From positions 62,001 through 126,000 of the forward strand of contig JAQGMR010000013.1 of the NCBI GenBank assembly GCA_028292265.1: DNA of 64,000 nt. Direction: 5' to 3'. This stretch comes from Herminiimonas sp. Lineage in GTDB: Bacteria; Pseudomonadota; Gammaproteobacteria; Burkholderiales; Burkholderiaceae_D. Position 1 is the first letter of the stretch; each line of letters starts with the position of its first letter. This document shows positions 1-7,064 of the stretch, in pieces. The notes under the pieces are model-generated. The model searched no databases, was not told the DNA's origin, and saw nothing but the letters and a program-made list of their open reading frames with translations. A program made the position numbers and the translations under genes.

Positions 1-204
1 CACCGTGCCCGCAACCTCGGTGCCGGGGGTGAAGGGCGGCTCCTGTCGATTCTGGTGCTTGCCCTCCATCACAAGTAGATTTGCAAAGCTGACGCCGATC
101 GCCCGGACCTCGATACGCACACCCTTGGGGTGAATCAGCGGCTCCGGCGCGTCTTCGACTGCTGCTGCTTGCAGGCCATAGCCGCGACAGACAACGGCCT
201 TCAC
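1..204 (-). CDS. Zinc-less quinone oxidoreductase (MDR family), N-terminal part
   Basis: Truncated by the window edge; the first 68 codons are visible. Translating the minus strand from a GTG start gives an N-terminus beginning VKAVVCRGYG and running to FTPGTEVAGTV, which is the GroES-like fold and substrate-cleft start of NADPH:quinone reductase-like medium-chain dehydrogenases. I inferred the start from a 4-bp GTGA overlap with the stop of the upstream crotonase gene, which implies translational coupling. Family known, substrate unknown. The rest of the gene lies outside the window. Confidence 0.75.
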   Translation of the reverse strand, partial: MKAVVCRGYGLQAAAVEDAPEPLIHPKGVRIEVRAIGVSFANLLVMEGKHQNRQEPPFTPGTEVAGTV

Positions 205-992
205 GCGATCGTCCCGTGACGGCCAGCGCCGGATGAAAAGACTTTGGCGCCCGCTTCCGCTTCAAGCTGCCGCGCTGCGACCGAAAGCTCGGCCTCCCGG
301 GCAATAGCACGTTCCATCACGGCCCCGTCCTGTTCATACATGGATCGCCGATCCGAAAGCATCGCGATCTCCGGAAAAGCGGCGATTTGATGGGCCAATT
401 CTTCCGCCGCTCTCCGGGCTTGCCCATCGGGCACAAGCCGGTTGACCAATCCGATCTGTTGCGCTTCAAGGGCTCCGACCTTGCGCGCGGTGAGCAGCAT
501 GTCGAGCGCGCGACCCATGCCGATCAGGCGCGGCAGGCGAACCGTTGTGCCGTCGCTCATGGGCACTCCCCAGCGTCGCGACAGCACCGCAAAAGTCGCA
601 CTCTCTTCTGCCACGCGCAAGTCGCACCAGAGCGCAACCCCCAGGCCGCCGGCACAGGCATAGCCAGCCACTGCTGCGATTACAGGCTTGCTTAAGGGAG
701 CGCGCAGCGGCCCGCTTTCACTGCCTGCCCAAGGCTCGTAACGCACGCCGGTCGCCATTTCCTTCAAGTCCGCACCGGCGCAGAAGGCCCCGCCGGCGCC
801 CGTCAGTACCGCGACTTTGGCCGTGGAGTCATTCTCGAATTCGCGGAACGCTGCTGCCAGCAAGTTTGTCGCCTCAAGGTCCAGCGCGTTTCTCGCCTCT
901 GGACGGTTGATGGTAATGGTGGTCACTGGCCCTGATTTCCCGATGAGAATCTTGTGCCGATTGGATCTGTGATGGCTCGGTTCTTCGTTCAT
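201..992 (-). CDS. Crotonase-fold enoyl-CoA hydratase/isomerase family protein
   Basis: A protein of 263 aa if it starts at the ATG at 992 (MNEEPSHH), which has a GGGA-type ribosome site; the open frame runs upstream to 1079. The crotonase oxyanion-hole segments are clear: AFCAGADLKEM and GYACAGGLGVAL. The two glutamates used by classical enoyl-CoA hydratases are not at their usual places: the GGG-CE-LA motif reads GGL-GV-AL, and the second glutamate loop reads WGVPMSDG. True hydratase activity is therefore doubtful. It overlaps the downstream quinone oxidoreductase start by 4 bp, so the two are one operon. A CoA-thioester substrate is likely; the reaction is not assigned. Confidence 0.8.
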   Translation of the reverse strand: MNEEPSHHRSNRHKILIGKSGPVTTITINRPEARNALDLEATNLLAAAFREFENDSTAKVAVLTGAGGAFCAGADLKEMATGVRYEPWAGSESGPLRAPLSKPVIAAVAGYACAGGLGVALWCDLRVAEESATFAVLSRRWGVPMSDGTTVRLPRLIGMGRALDMLLTARKVGALEAQQIGLVNRLVPDGQARRAAEELAHQIAAFPEIAMLSDRRSMYEQDGAVMERAIAREAELSVAARQLEAEAGAKVFSSGAGRHGTIA

Positions 993-1181
993 TGCGCATG
1001 ATCCCGTCGTTCTGTTTGGCCATATGGACACTTCGTCTGTTCGGCCGTTATCCCTCCTGCACGACTCGCTGAACAGCACATACTACTCAGTATTATGCCC
1101 ACTTCGACGGTTACAGGAAAGGGGCTTCACGCTTCCCCCGAGGCTTGGCATTGCCGCCCGATTGGCTTGGGCACGAAAGGA

Positions 1182-2102
1182 TCATGCGGCGCTACCGCCA
1201 ATTTTTGCGGTCGCTTTTCGTAATTGGGGCACTGCGAAGTCAAGAAAGCGGCGCATCTTGAGTGGCATCTGGCCGCGCGACGCGTGGAGCAGATTGACAG
1301 GTGCGGGTTCCGGTTCGAATTCAGTAAGGATTATTTGCAGTGCTCCAGCGTTAACCGCCTCGAGGACTTGATAGTGCAACAGCCGTGTAACGCCAACGCC
1401 GCGTGCAGCACCTTCCGCCGCGGCCTCTGTTGTCGTCACTGACAAGCGGGGTACGACAGGAATTTCGAAGGTCGTTCCTGAACCCAGAGCTTTGAATTGC
1501 CATCGTGGAGAGAGCATCGGTGTATCGACAGTGACGCATCGCAGGTTCAGGAGATTCTCGGGGGTCGTTGGTACGCCCCACCGGCTCATAAAATCGGGGC
1601 TTGCGCATACCACGGTCCGCATATTGCCAACTTGTGTTGCCACCATGGAGCTATCCGGCAGCTTGCCAATTCGCACGGCCATATCGATGTGATCGTCGGT
1701 AAGGCTGACGTTCCGATCGGTCAGGACAAGGCGGATATTGATCTCGGCGAACATCGCAAGGAAGTCGGCGACCACGGGTAGCACATGCAGTCTGCCGAAC
1801 GAAATTGGCGCAGTAATCACCAATTCGCCCTTTGGCGCATTGAACTCGCCTGCTGCCTCCTGTTCAGCATCTTCGACTAGTCCCAGGATCCGCCGCGCCG
1901 CCGCGATGTAGCTTATGCCTGCGTCCGTAAGTGTGAGCTTGCGGGTGGTTCGAATGAGAAGTCGTGTGCCCAAGCGGGTTTCAAGGTCGGAAACCTTGCG
2001 GCTTAGTGTTGCCAGGGGCACGTTCAAAGCCCGTCCCGCAGCTGAAAAGCTTCCAGCCTCGCTTACTTTCACCAGGATCGACATGGCTTCGAAGCGATCC
2101 AT
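1182..2102 (-). CDS. LysR-family transcriptional regulator
   Basis: A protein of 306 aa. The N-terminal winged helix-turn-helix (MDRFEAMSILVKVSEAGSFS, then LATLSRKVSDLE around residues 30-40) is followed by a type-2 periplasmic-binding effector domain. The ATG at 2102 was chosen over the longer frame to 2228 because GGGAGA lies just upstream and the LysR domain starts there. It is divergent from the flavin-type oxidoreductase at 2266, so it probably controls that gene and itself. The spacer holds a direct repeat GAATACCGG at 2137-2145 and 2154-2162 that could be its operator. The inducer is unknown. Confidence 0.9.
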   Translation of the reverse strand: MDRFEAMSILVKVSEAGSFSAAGRALNVPLATLSRKVSDLETRLGTRLLIRTTRKLTLTDAGISYIAAARRILGLVEDAEQEAAGEFNAPKGELVITAPISFGRLHVLPVVADFLAMFAEINIRLVLTDRNVSLTDDHIDMAVRIGKLPDSSMVATQVGNMRTVVCASPDFMSRWGVPTTPENLLNLRCVTVDTPMLSPRWQFKALGSGTTFEIPVVPRLSVTTTEAAAEGAARGVGVTRLLHYQVLEAVNAGALQIILTEFEPEPAPVNLLHASRGQMPLKMRRFLDFAVPQLRKATAKIGGSAA

Positions 2103-2136
2103 TGATTCTCCCGGTTTTCGGTGAGGTGATTCCCAA

Positions 2137-2162
2137 GAATACCGGATTATCTCGAATACCGG
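2137..2162. promoter_or_regulatory. Direct repeat in LysR/oxidoreductase spacer, candidate operator
   Basis: GAATACCGG occurs at 2137-2145 and again at 2154-2162, 17 bp apart start to start, between two divergent genes, one of which is a LysR regulator. LysR proteins bind in such spacers, but the T-N11-A core is not clear here, so this is a candidate only. Confidence 0.35.
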
Positions 2163-2265
2163 GATGCGGCATGATTCTACCCAGGTGAGCGACGCCGGTA
2201 GTGCAATGTCGAATGGCCGGGCGACCAAGACTCCGGCCCGCTTCTTTCAACTCGAGGGACTTATC

Positions 2266-2898
2266 ATGTCCAATGGCTTTCTGGATATCGCCGTGACACC
2301 CACTGTCCGAGCCGTCCAAGAGAAGATGGGCGCCTACCGTAAACGGCAGGATCCTGCGAGACACCGTGATCCAGATCGGTTCACGGAATACGAGGCTGCC
2401 TTCCTCTCCGACCGCGACAGCTTCTACATGGCCACGGTCTCGGAGACGGGTTGGCCTTATGTCCAGCATCGCGGTGGCCCCCGCGGCTTCCTCAAAGTAG
2501 TGGACGACCGTACGCTGGCGTTTGCTGACTATCGCGGTAATCGCCAATACATCAGCACTGGCAATCTGTCGGCCAATAACCGCATTTGCCTGATAGCCGT
2601 GGACTACACCCGCCGCCTGCGACTTAAGGTCTTCGCGTATGTGGAAACGCTTGAGGTCGATAACGACCCAGTTCTAACCGAACTAGTCAGCGTGCCGGGC
2701 TACAAAGCAAAACTAGAACGCATCTTCCGGCTGCGCGTTGAAAGTTTCGACTGGAATTGCCCCCAGCACATCGCGCCAAGATTTACCGAGCTAGAAGTCA
2801 ACGAGGCGGTCCGACCGCTTCGCGATCGGCTCGCTGAAGTCGAAGCCGACAATGTCGCGCTGCGCATTCGCCTTGCCAAAAGTGGAGATACGGCATGA
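2266..2898 (+). CDS. Pyridoxamine 5'-phosphate oxidase-like flavin-binding protein
   Basis: A protein of 210 aa starting at the ATG at 2266, with GAGGGA upstream. Residues about 40-140 carry the split-barrel flavin-binding pattern of the PNPOx-like family: AFLSDRDSFYMATVSETGWPY, then RGGPRGFLKV and DYRGNRQYISTGNL. The last 35 residues form a predicted coiled coil (PLRDRLAEVEADNVALRIRL). Proteins of this type bind FMN or a related flavin and often act as small reductases or heme/flavin sensors. It is divergent from the LysR gene. The 3' end lies next to the tRNA insertion hot spot. Confidence 0.8.
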   Translation: MSNGFLDIAVTPTVRAVQEKMGAYRKRQDPARHRDPDRFTEYEAAFLSDRDSFYMATVSETGWPYVQHRGGPRGFLKVVDDRTLAFADYRGNRQYISTGNLSANNRICLIAVDYTRRLRLKVFAYVETLEVDNDPVLTELVSVPGYKAKLERIFRLRVESFDWNCPQHIAPRFTELEVNEAVRPLRDRLAEVEADNVALRIRLAKSGDTA

Positions 2899-2901
2899 CA
2901 C

Positions 2902-2943
2902 AAAAAAAAGGACTTGGCCCATGCGCGATAGCGAGCCAAGTCC
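2902..2943 (-). terminator. Rho-independent terminator (outermost host hairpin)
   Basis: On the minus strand GGACTTGGC pairs with GCCAAGTCC (arms 2935-2943 and 2910-2918) and is followed by eight T residues (2902-2909). It lies downstream of a tRNA 3'-end remnant at 2953 and is probably the original terminator of the tRNA locus before the integrations. Confidence 0.75.
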
Positions 2944-2952
2944 GCAATTGTG

Positions 2953-2985
2953 TTGGTGGGCCTCCCGCGGCGGAACGCGTGGCCC
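2953..2985 (-). repeat. Degraded tRNA 3'-end remnant (older attachment scar)
   Basis: Fifteen bases at 2953-2967 (TTGGTGGGCCTCCCG) are identical to the acceptor/CCA end of the intact tRNA at 10544 and to the left att copy at 3029-3043. Similarity to the T-arm then decays. Placed between two terminator hairpins, it looks like the scar of an earlier integration at the same tRNA. Confidence 0.5.
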
Positions 2986-2988
2986 AAA

Positions 2989-3021
2989 CAAAAAAGGGTT
3001 AGCGGAAGCTAACCCCTTTTT
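2989..3021. terminator. Bidirectional terminator beside the left att copy
   Basis: GGGTTAGC (2996-3003) pairs with GCTAACCC (3008-3015), with an A-run on one side and a T-run on the other, so it can stop transcription from both sides. It follows the tRNA fragment at 3024-3075 in the tRNA direction. Confidence 0.8.
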
Positions 3022-3023
3022 GT

Positions 3024-3075
3024 TTTACTTGGTGGGCCTCCCGTGAGTCGAACACGGCACCAACGGATTATGAGT
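3024..3075. repeat. Left attachment site (attL) of the integrative element
   Basis: A 52-bp perfect direct repeat of 10538-10589. The sequence is the 3' part of the CAT-anticodon tRNA (anticodon to CCA) plus 6 bp beyond it. The intact tRNA lies at the right end beside the integrase, so this copy is the displaced 3' fragment. The distance between copies (7514 bp) gives the element size. Confidence 0.93.
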
Positions 3076-3155
3076 TTTATTAACCCATTGATTTACTTGA
3101 TTATTGGCTCGCCCTCACTCGTCACGTTTCGCCAAACATCGTCGGGATCGTCACG
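3074..3155. repeat. Element-end repeat, copy A (beside the tRNA-Ile2 fragment)
   Basis: 82 bp directly inside attL that align without gaps to 5031-5112, with about nine mismatches. Each copy directly follows a tRNA 3' fragment, which suggests conserved integrase arm or accessory sites at the left end of this element family. Confidence 0.75.
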
Positions 3156-3485
3156 TTCCCGTTGGGTCCCCGAACAGGTCTTACTGCGAACCAAAACATT
3201 GGTCCGGCTTGTCTGCATTTTGCCGCCGAAACTGGCTCAGCGCCTCGCGGCCTAGTAATTTCTGCCTTCATGTTCGGAGGGGAAGCAAACCAGATATAGA
3301 AACTATAGGATGTTGCAGTACAGCACTGGCCGCTTCTGGAATGAAGTAACATGACTTCACTGTTTTTTGACGTATAACCCGGCCGTTTTCAGAACACGAA
3401 GCCGGGCGTAGCTTTAGGAGCGACGCCACAATGTGTTATCAATCAATGTGCCAGGTTATTAGTCGCTTGGTGACGTATAAATCTA
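3156..3485. other. Non-coding stretch between element end and first cassette
   Basis: No convincing gene here. It holds a hairpin CCCGGC...GCCGGG at about 3379-3406 and two copies of TGACGTATAA (about 3369 and 3471). A preceding attC or attI site would be expected just before the cassette boundary at 3486, but I cannot recognise one. Confidence 0.4.
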
Positions 3486-3492
3486 GTTAGAC
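3486..3492 (+). other. Integron core site at the 5' boundary of cassette 1
   Basis: GTTAGAC matches the GTTRRRY core, and it is followed by ATC-ATG, exactly the spacing seen at the start of many integron gene cassettes. The ATG is the start of the 93-aa ORF. Confidence 0.65.
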
Positions 3493-3495
3493 ATC

Positions 3496-3777
3496 ATGAA
3501 CACGGACATCGCTTTACTAATTTCGGACGCTAAAGAGTGGCTGGAGGCGCAATTACCGGCCGAGCAAGGTTCGGAGCGTTGGTATTCGCTCGGTAACTTC
3601 CGATCTTTCGTCTCGGAGATAGAAGCCGACAGTTCGCCGCAGTCAATTGAGCGAGCCTCGTGGGCATTAAGCCGCCACATTAGCGATCAACTAGAGTGGT
3701 CAGCGGAGCACTGTAAAATCATTTCCTCATTTCTGGAGCGGGCGAGGAGAATCAGAAAGGCCACGCAAGATGCCTAA
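3496..3777 (+). CDS. Cassette-encoded protein of unknown function (93 aa)
   Basis: A mostly helical, soluble-looking 93-aa protein with no signal peptide, membrane segment or motif I recognise (MNTDIALLISDAKEWLEAQL at the N-terminus, basic SFLERARRIRKATQ at the end). There is no Shine-Dalgarno sequence, which is common in integron cassettes. The stop codon lies inside the R'' box of an attC site (3772-3778), and the start is 4 bases after a core site, so the gene fills a single cassette of about 340 bp. Function unknown; being captured as a cassette suggests an adaptive or defence role, but that is inference only. Confidence 0.65.
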   Translation: MNTDIALLISDAKEWLEAQLPAEQGSERWYSLGNFRSFVSEIEADSSPQSIERASWALSRHISDQLEWSAEHCKIISSFLERARRIRKATQDA

Positions 3778-3832
3778 CTTGTCGCTCAACACGGGCATCC
3801 GTTCCGGCTGCCGGTCAGCTTAGTCGTTAGCT
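3772..3832 (+). other. attC recombination site of cassette 1
   Basis: Starts with GCCTAAC (R'', RYYYAAC) overlapping the stop codon and ends with GTTAGCT (R'). Between them GCTCAACACGGGCATCCG pairs imperfectly with the 3' half (CGGCTGCCGGTCAGC), giving the usual imperfect palindrome. It is 61 bp long, within the usual attC range. The R' box deviates from GTTRRRY by one base. Confidence 0.65.
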
Positions 3833-3848
3833 GCCTCGCTGCACACAC

Positions 3849-4526
3849 ATGAGCAATCTAGCGATCGAAGTTGAAGCAGTACTGAAGCGCGTGGACGATA
3901 CCCTCGACACCGCGCGTCTCGGGCTCAAAGATCTTCTCGACACAACAAGAAGTCGACGCATGAGCGGTCTGCGTAACCTCATCGCTTTTGGCCGCTCTGT
4001 CACGTTTGTTCTACAGAACCTTCGGTCCGTTGTTCCCCCAGGAGAGTTCGACAGTTGGTACGAACCGCACCAACAGTCCCTCAAGGCTGATCCGCTAATG
4101 CCCTACTTCGTCGACGCACGCAACGAACTCGAAAAGCAGGGCAAGTTGAGCGTTGTAACCAGTTCGCACATTCGGTCGTTCTCGTCCGATGACATCAAGA
4201 AGTTTGGCCGTCCGCCCATGGGCGCTACAGTCTTCTTTATCGGTGACCAATTGGGCGGTTCCGGATGGGAAGTGGAACTTGCTGACGGATCCAAGGAAAA
4301 ATACTATGTCGAGCTGCCGTCTTCCATCGGCGCGGTAAAGCAGCACTTCTCAAATCTTCCCGAAGCAATGTCTCCTGAATTGAAGGGCGCGACGATTGAA
4401 GAGCTCGCGGAAAGGTATATCGCGCGCATGACTGTCCTAGGCGCTGCGGCAAGAGCCCACTTCCTTGGGCCGCCACCGTCACCAGTGGCCAGACAAAGGC
4501 CAACGTATCTCAAGCGAGTGAAGTGA
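3849..4526 (+). CDS. Cassette-encoded protein of unknown function (225 aa)
   Basis: A soluble protein with no signal peptide. The first 60 residues are predicted helical (IEVEAVLKRVDDTLDTARLG); the middle has a possible beta region (GATVFFIGDQLGGSGWEVEL, about residues 128-147); the end is basic (RPTYLKRVK). I do not recognise the family. The ATG is 17 bases after the R' box of the preceding attC and the stop is 8 bases before the R'' box of the next, so it fills cassette 2. No ribosome site is visible, as often in cassettes. Confidence 0.7.
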   Translation: MSNLAIEVEAVLKRVDDTLDTARLGLKDLLDTTRSRRMSGLRNLIAFGRSVTFVLQNLRSVVPPGEFDSWYEPHQQSLKADPLMPYFVDARNELEKQGKLSVVTSSHIRSFSSDDIKKFGRPPMGATVFFIGDQLGGSGWEVELADGSKEKYYVELPSSIGAVKQHFSNLPEAMSPELKGATIEELAERYIARMTVLGAAARAHFLGPPPSPVARQRPTYLKRVK

Positions 4527-4533
4527 GACAGGC

Positions 4534-4599
4534 AGCTAATCCTTCCATCAAGCGGACCAACCTGCGTTCTCCTTTGGCCGCTTATGTTAAACGTTATCT
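4534..4599 (+). other. attC recombination site of cassette 2
   Basis: This is the clearer of the two sites. AAGCGGACCAA (4549-4559) pairs with TTTGGCCGCTT (4573-4583) with one unpaired A, the extrahelical base expected in attC folding. The outer boxes are AGCTAAT (4534-4540) and GTTATCT (4593-4599), both slightly diverged from the consensus. The TCAAGCGGAC and GGCCGCTTA strings are typical of proteobacterial attC sites. Confidence 0.8.
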
Positions 4600-4626
4600 G
4601 GCCTTTGTATTATCGCAAGAGCCTTG

Positions 4627-4830
4627 TTAAGGGTGATCTTTATCAGTCCGCTTTTTAAATAATTTCTTTTTTATTTCTGGCTTAAACAGAAGCACAAATT
4701 CTGCGTTGTTAATAACGAGCTGTCCGCCCTCGGGAATGTTATCCACCACTTTTAAATTCTTAAAAAATTTCGTGGTAGAAGATCTGGATTTGGCGGAGGA
4801 TGGTTTTTTGGTTTTAGTATGGTTCGTCAT
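4627..4830 (-). CDS. Small basic protein of unknown function (67 aa)
   Basis: Lys/Ser-rich N-terminus (MTNHTKTKKPSSAKSRSS), then a short folded-looking stretch (GGQLVINNAEFVLLFKPEI) and a basic tail. A strong GGGAGGT ribosome site lies 9 bases before the ATG at 4830, which argues for real translation. It is AT-rich compared with the chromosome and runs opposite to the cassettes. No family recognised. Confidence 0.5.
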   Translation of the reverse strand: MTNHTKTKKPSSAKSRSSTTKFFKNLKVVDNIPEGGQLVINNAEFVLLFKPEIKKKLFKKRTDKDHP

Positions 4831-4844
4831 GGTCTAGTTACCTC

Positions 4845-4866
4845 CCAAGCTGGACTCGAACCATGA
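4845..4866 (-). repeat. Possible third tRNA T-arm remnant
   Basis: The minus strand reads TGGTTCGAGTCCAGC, matching the tRNA-Asn fragment at 4987-5031 over the T-loop. The rest has diverged, and the sequence now includes the ribosome site of the 67-aa ORF. It may be chance. Confidence 0.3.
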
Positions 4867-4921
4867 AAATATACTAAAAGCCTTGTAACTCAAAGAGTTA
4901 CCGCTTTGGTGAGATTTTGGA

Positions 4922-4960
4922 CAAAAAAAAATGAGTTTCGCCAAAACTGGCTCAACTCAT
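4922..4960 (-). terminator. Rho-independent terminator beyond the tRNA-Asn fragment
   Basis: On the minus strand ATGAGTT...GCCA-loop-TGGC...AACTCAT forms an interrupted hairpin followed by nine T residues. It stands in the same relation to the tRNA-Asn fragment as the hairpins beside the other tRNA fragments here, so it was probably carried along from a tRNA-Asn locus. Confidence 0.65.
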
Positions 4961-4986
4961 TGATTTTAAAAACACTTGTGAAATTC

Positions 4987-5031
4987 TGGCTCCCCGACCT
5001 GGACTCGAACCAGGGACCTGCGGATTAACAG
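4987..5031 (-). repeat. tRNA-Asn(GTT) 3' half: foreign attachment fragment
   Basis: The minus strand gives anticodon loop CTGTTAA, T-arm CCTGGTTCGAGTCCAGG, acceptor CGGGGAG and encoded CCA. The 5' half is absent, so it is not a functional tRNA. It is followed directly by the same end sequence as the element's left end, so it looks like the attL of a related element that once used a tRNA-Asn gene. Confidence 0.8.
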
Positions 5032-5112
5032 TTTGATTAAACCATTGATTTGATTGATTGTTGGCTCGCCCTCACTCGTCGCGTTTCGCCAAGCATCGTC
5101 AGAATCGTCACG
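5031..5112. repeat. Element-end repeat, copy B (beside the tRNA-Asn fragment)
   Basis: Ungapped partner of 3074-3155 with about nine mismatches in 82. It marks the left end of an inner element that runs to the integrase and holds the ATPase, Rep and integrase genes. The remaining bases to 5213 show nothing recognisable. Confidence 0.75.
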
Positions 5113-5213
5113 CGGGAAAATTTGGGCAATGGATTGTTGTCCTTTCTGAATGAGACGTGATGGTCCAAGATTATGCTCACCTGTAGCATCTTTGTAGAAA
5201 GGCCGAGCCGGAA

Positions 5214-7064
5214 CTAAAACTTTCCGGTGTTAATTCTAATTCCCAATGCTCTATAAAACATTGGATGTATGTGTATCGTGGAAGACGGGCGGATTTGACC
5301 AGCACTCAGCCGGGTTAGGTGATTTGAGCGAGCCCAATTGATTGCGTCAGTAGGGCCCGTTTTAACGCCGACAAGCCCTATAAAATAGAATTCCCGCAAG
5401 ATAAAGTTTCGTACTGACTCAAAATTCGCATTCCCCGCTTCGTATAAGGTGAAAAGGGACTTGGTGACTGAGTCTATACTTTCATTGTTTAGCGTGACCG
5501 CAATATCTTCGAATTTGCGTTTCAGATAATCTTCTGTTATTACGCTCACTTCGAAATGATCTTTTAGTCCAAATAGTAGCCTGGAGGTATGCATCAAATC
5601 GGGCAGTAGATTACTCCATTCGCTACTCAAGGACTGCAGTCGCTCCACTGAATAGTTCGATTCGGCATCTTTTATTATAGACACGCTGACATCCGGGCGT
5701 CCGGAGGAAAGTGCTAAGCACTCGTTTACGAAAATAATGATATCGCGCGGGCGGTAAAAGGTTCGCTCTAGCATATAGTCGAATGTAGTTTTCCCCTCGA
5801 TACGAGGTGGAAAAATATCTGCAAAAGACACGTCTCCTTTAGTGTAATGCCGCTTAATTACAACATTTATGCGGTCTTGGATGATTTTCTCTAGTTCAGT
5901 TTTTTGCCAGTTTAGTATTAAATAAAGCGCCTTATATTTTTCTTCCTGGAAGCCAGAAGTAGATTCTATATTAAGCACTTTGTATAAAAGATCGTTTCTT
6001 AGCGTCAAAATTATTTTGACATTTGAGAGGCGCTTAAATCGGTTGACAACATCAATTAATGATCGGATTAGTTTGAATCGAACCCGGTCGTCTGCCCAAT
6101 CTTCATCAAGCATATCTATCGTTATGTAGTACGGGTTTTTACTATCATCAAAAATATTTTCCTCTAGTACCGTCAGCATGTTTTCGAGTTCGCGAATTTG
6201 GACTTTAGAAACCGCGTCCATTCCATGCTCAATTACTTCTGATCGCTGCTCCCGTGACAGTTTTTTTGCTCCGTCCGCATCGAAGTGGACTCCTTTTAGT
6301 TTCGCGCCGACGCTCGCAGTCAAGCTACTTTCAACGCATTCCGTCAGCTCGTGTATTCGTTGTTCGGTAGTTTGCCAGAACTTGCTTCCCCACTTTTGGA
6401 AATAGTCTAACGCCAATTCTTTATTTCGGTCTCGTTTAGCGACAATGGACGAAATGTTGCGGATAAAAGATTTATAATTGTCTTCGTTCGTAATGTGGTA
6501 TTTTTCTTTTATTAGCTCAACGACAAGGAGGTGTTTCCACAATAAGACATAAAACGGCGCCAGGTTCACGCCAGCTTCTTCGAAAAATGCGATTACTTTA
6601 TTCGTTGCAATAAAGTTAAGAGATAGGTCATGAGGGGACAATTCGATTACATGATTAACCGAATTTTTTAACCGATATAATAGAGCCGTTTTTCCACATC
6701 CTGTTCGTCCAAGGATAATCCTTTTAGGATTTTTTCTATCAAGTAGGAAACCAATCTCGCCAGTATCGACAAAACATTCATCAAGGAATTGCGAATCATG
6801 TTCCGCGCCAGCCGCACCAACATTGTCATGTTTCCGAAAAACGAAATGATCCACGCCTTCTCCCTTAATTTTTGTTTTGACGCGTCCGTAGCGTGACGTC
6901 CCTAGGCGGGGAACGATACGTTTCATTGGTAGCAATTCAACACTACCACAGGTTGCACAAGGGATACATATTCGAGAATTGGAGACTTTCCGACTTGTGC
7001 GGTAGGGGAACCCTTTAACATTACAACCCGCGCACCGCTTAGCCGACACCCATGGAATCGACAA
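5214..7064 (-). CDS. P-loop ATPase, FunZ/Sll1717-like, with N-terminal zinc ribbon
   Basis: About 616-619 aa. The start is uncertain: the frame opens with a GTG at 7073, but a TTG at 7064 has GAGGTGG six bases upstream and is preferred. Counting from 7073, residues 14-42 hold CxxC and CxxC pairs (CAGC...CIPCATC), a zinc ribbon. FVFRKHDNVG...FLDECFVDTGEIG leads to Walker A GRTGCGKT (122-129), and Walker B is YYITIDMLDED (about 315-325), followed by a sensor-like ILTLRNDLL. This matches the P-loop family annotated FunZ or Sll1717, known to me from mobile islands and suspected to act in defence. The gene is AT-rich and divergent from the 260-aa gene, with overlapping 5' ends. Mechanism unknown. 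Confidence 0.75.
   Translation of the reverse strand: MSIPWVSAKRCAGCNVKGFPYRTSRKVSNSRICIPCATCGSVELLPMKRIVPRLGTSRYGRVKTKIKGEGVDHFVFRKHDNVGAAGAEHDSQFLDECFVDTGEIGFLLDRKNPKRIILGRTGCGKTALLYRLKNSVNHVIELSPHDLSLNFIATNKVIAFFEEAGVNLAPFYVLLWKHLLVVELIKEKYHITNEDNYKSFIRNISSIVAKRDRNKELALDYFQKWGSKFWQTTEQRIHELTECVESSLTASVGAKLKGVHFDADGAKKLSREQRSEVIEHGMDAVSKVQIRELENMLTVLEENIFDDSKNPYYITIDMLDEDWADDRVRFKLIRSLIDVVNRFKRLSNVKIILTLRNDLLYKVLNIESTSGFQEEKYKALYLILNWQKTELEKIIQDRINVVIKRHYTKGDVSFADIFPPRIEGKTTFDYMLERTFYRPRDIIIFVNECLALSSGRPDVSVSIIKDAESNYSVERLQSLSSEWSNLLPDLMHTSRLLFGLKDHFEVSVITEDYLKRKFEDIAVTLNNESIDSVTKSLFTLYEAGNANFESVRNFILREFYFIGLVGVKTGPTDAINWARSNHLTRLSAGQIRPSSTIHIHPMFYRALGIRINTGKF

Noticed and set aside
4845-4866. 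Functional tRNA gene
   Set aside because: Only a T-arm-like string is present; no acceptor, D-arm or anticodon arm can be formed.
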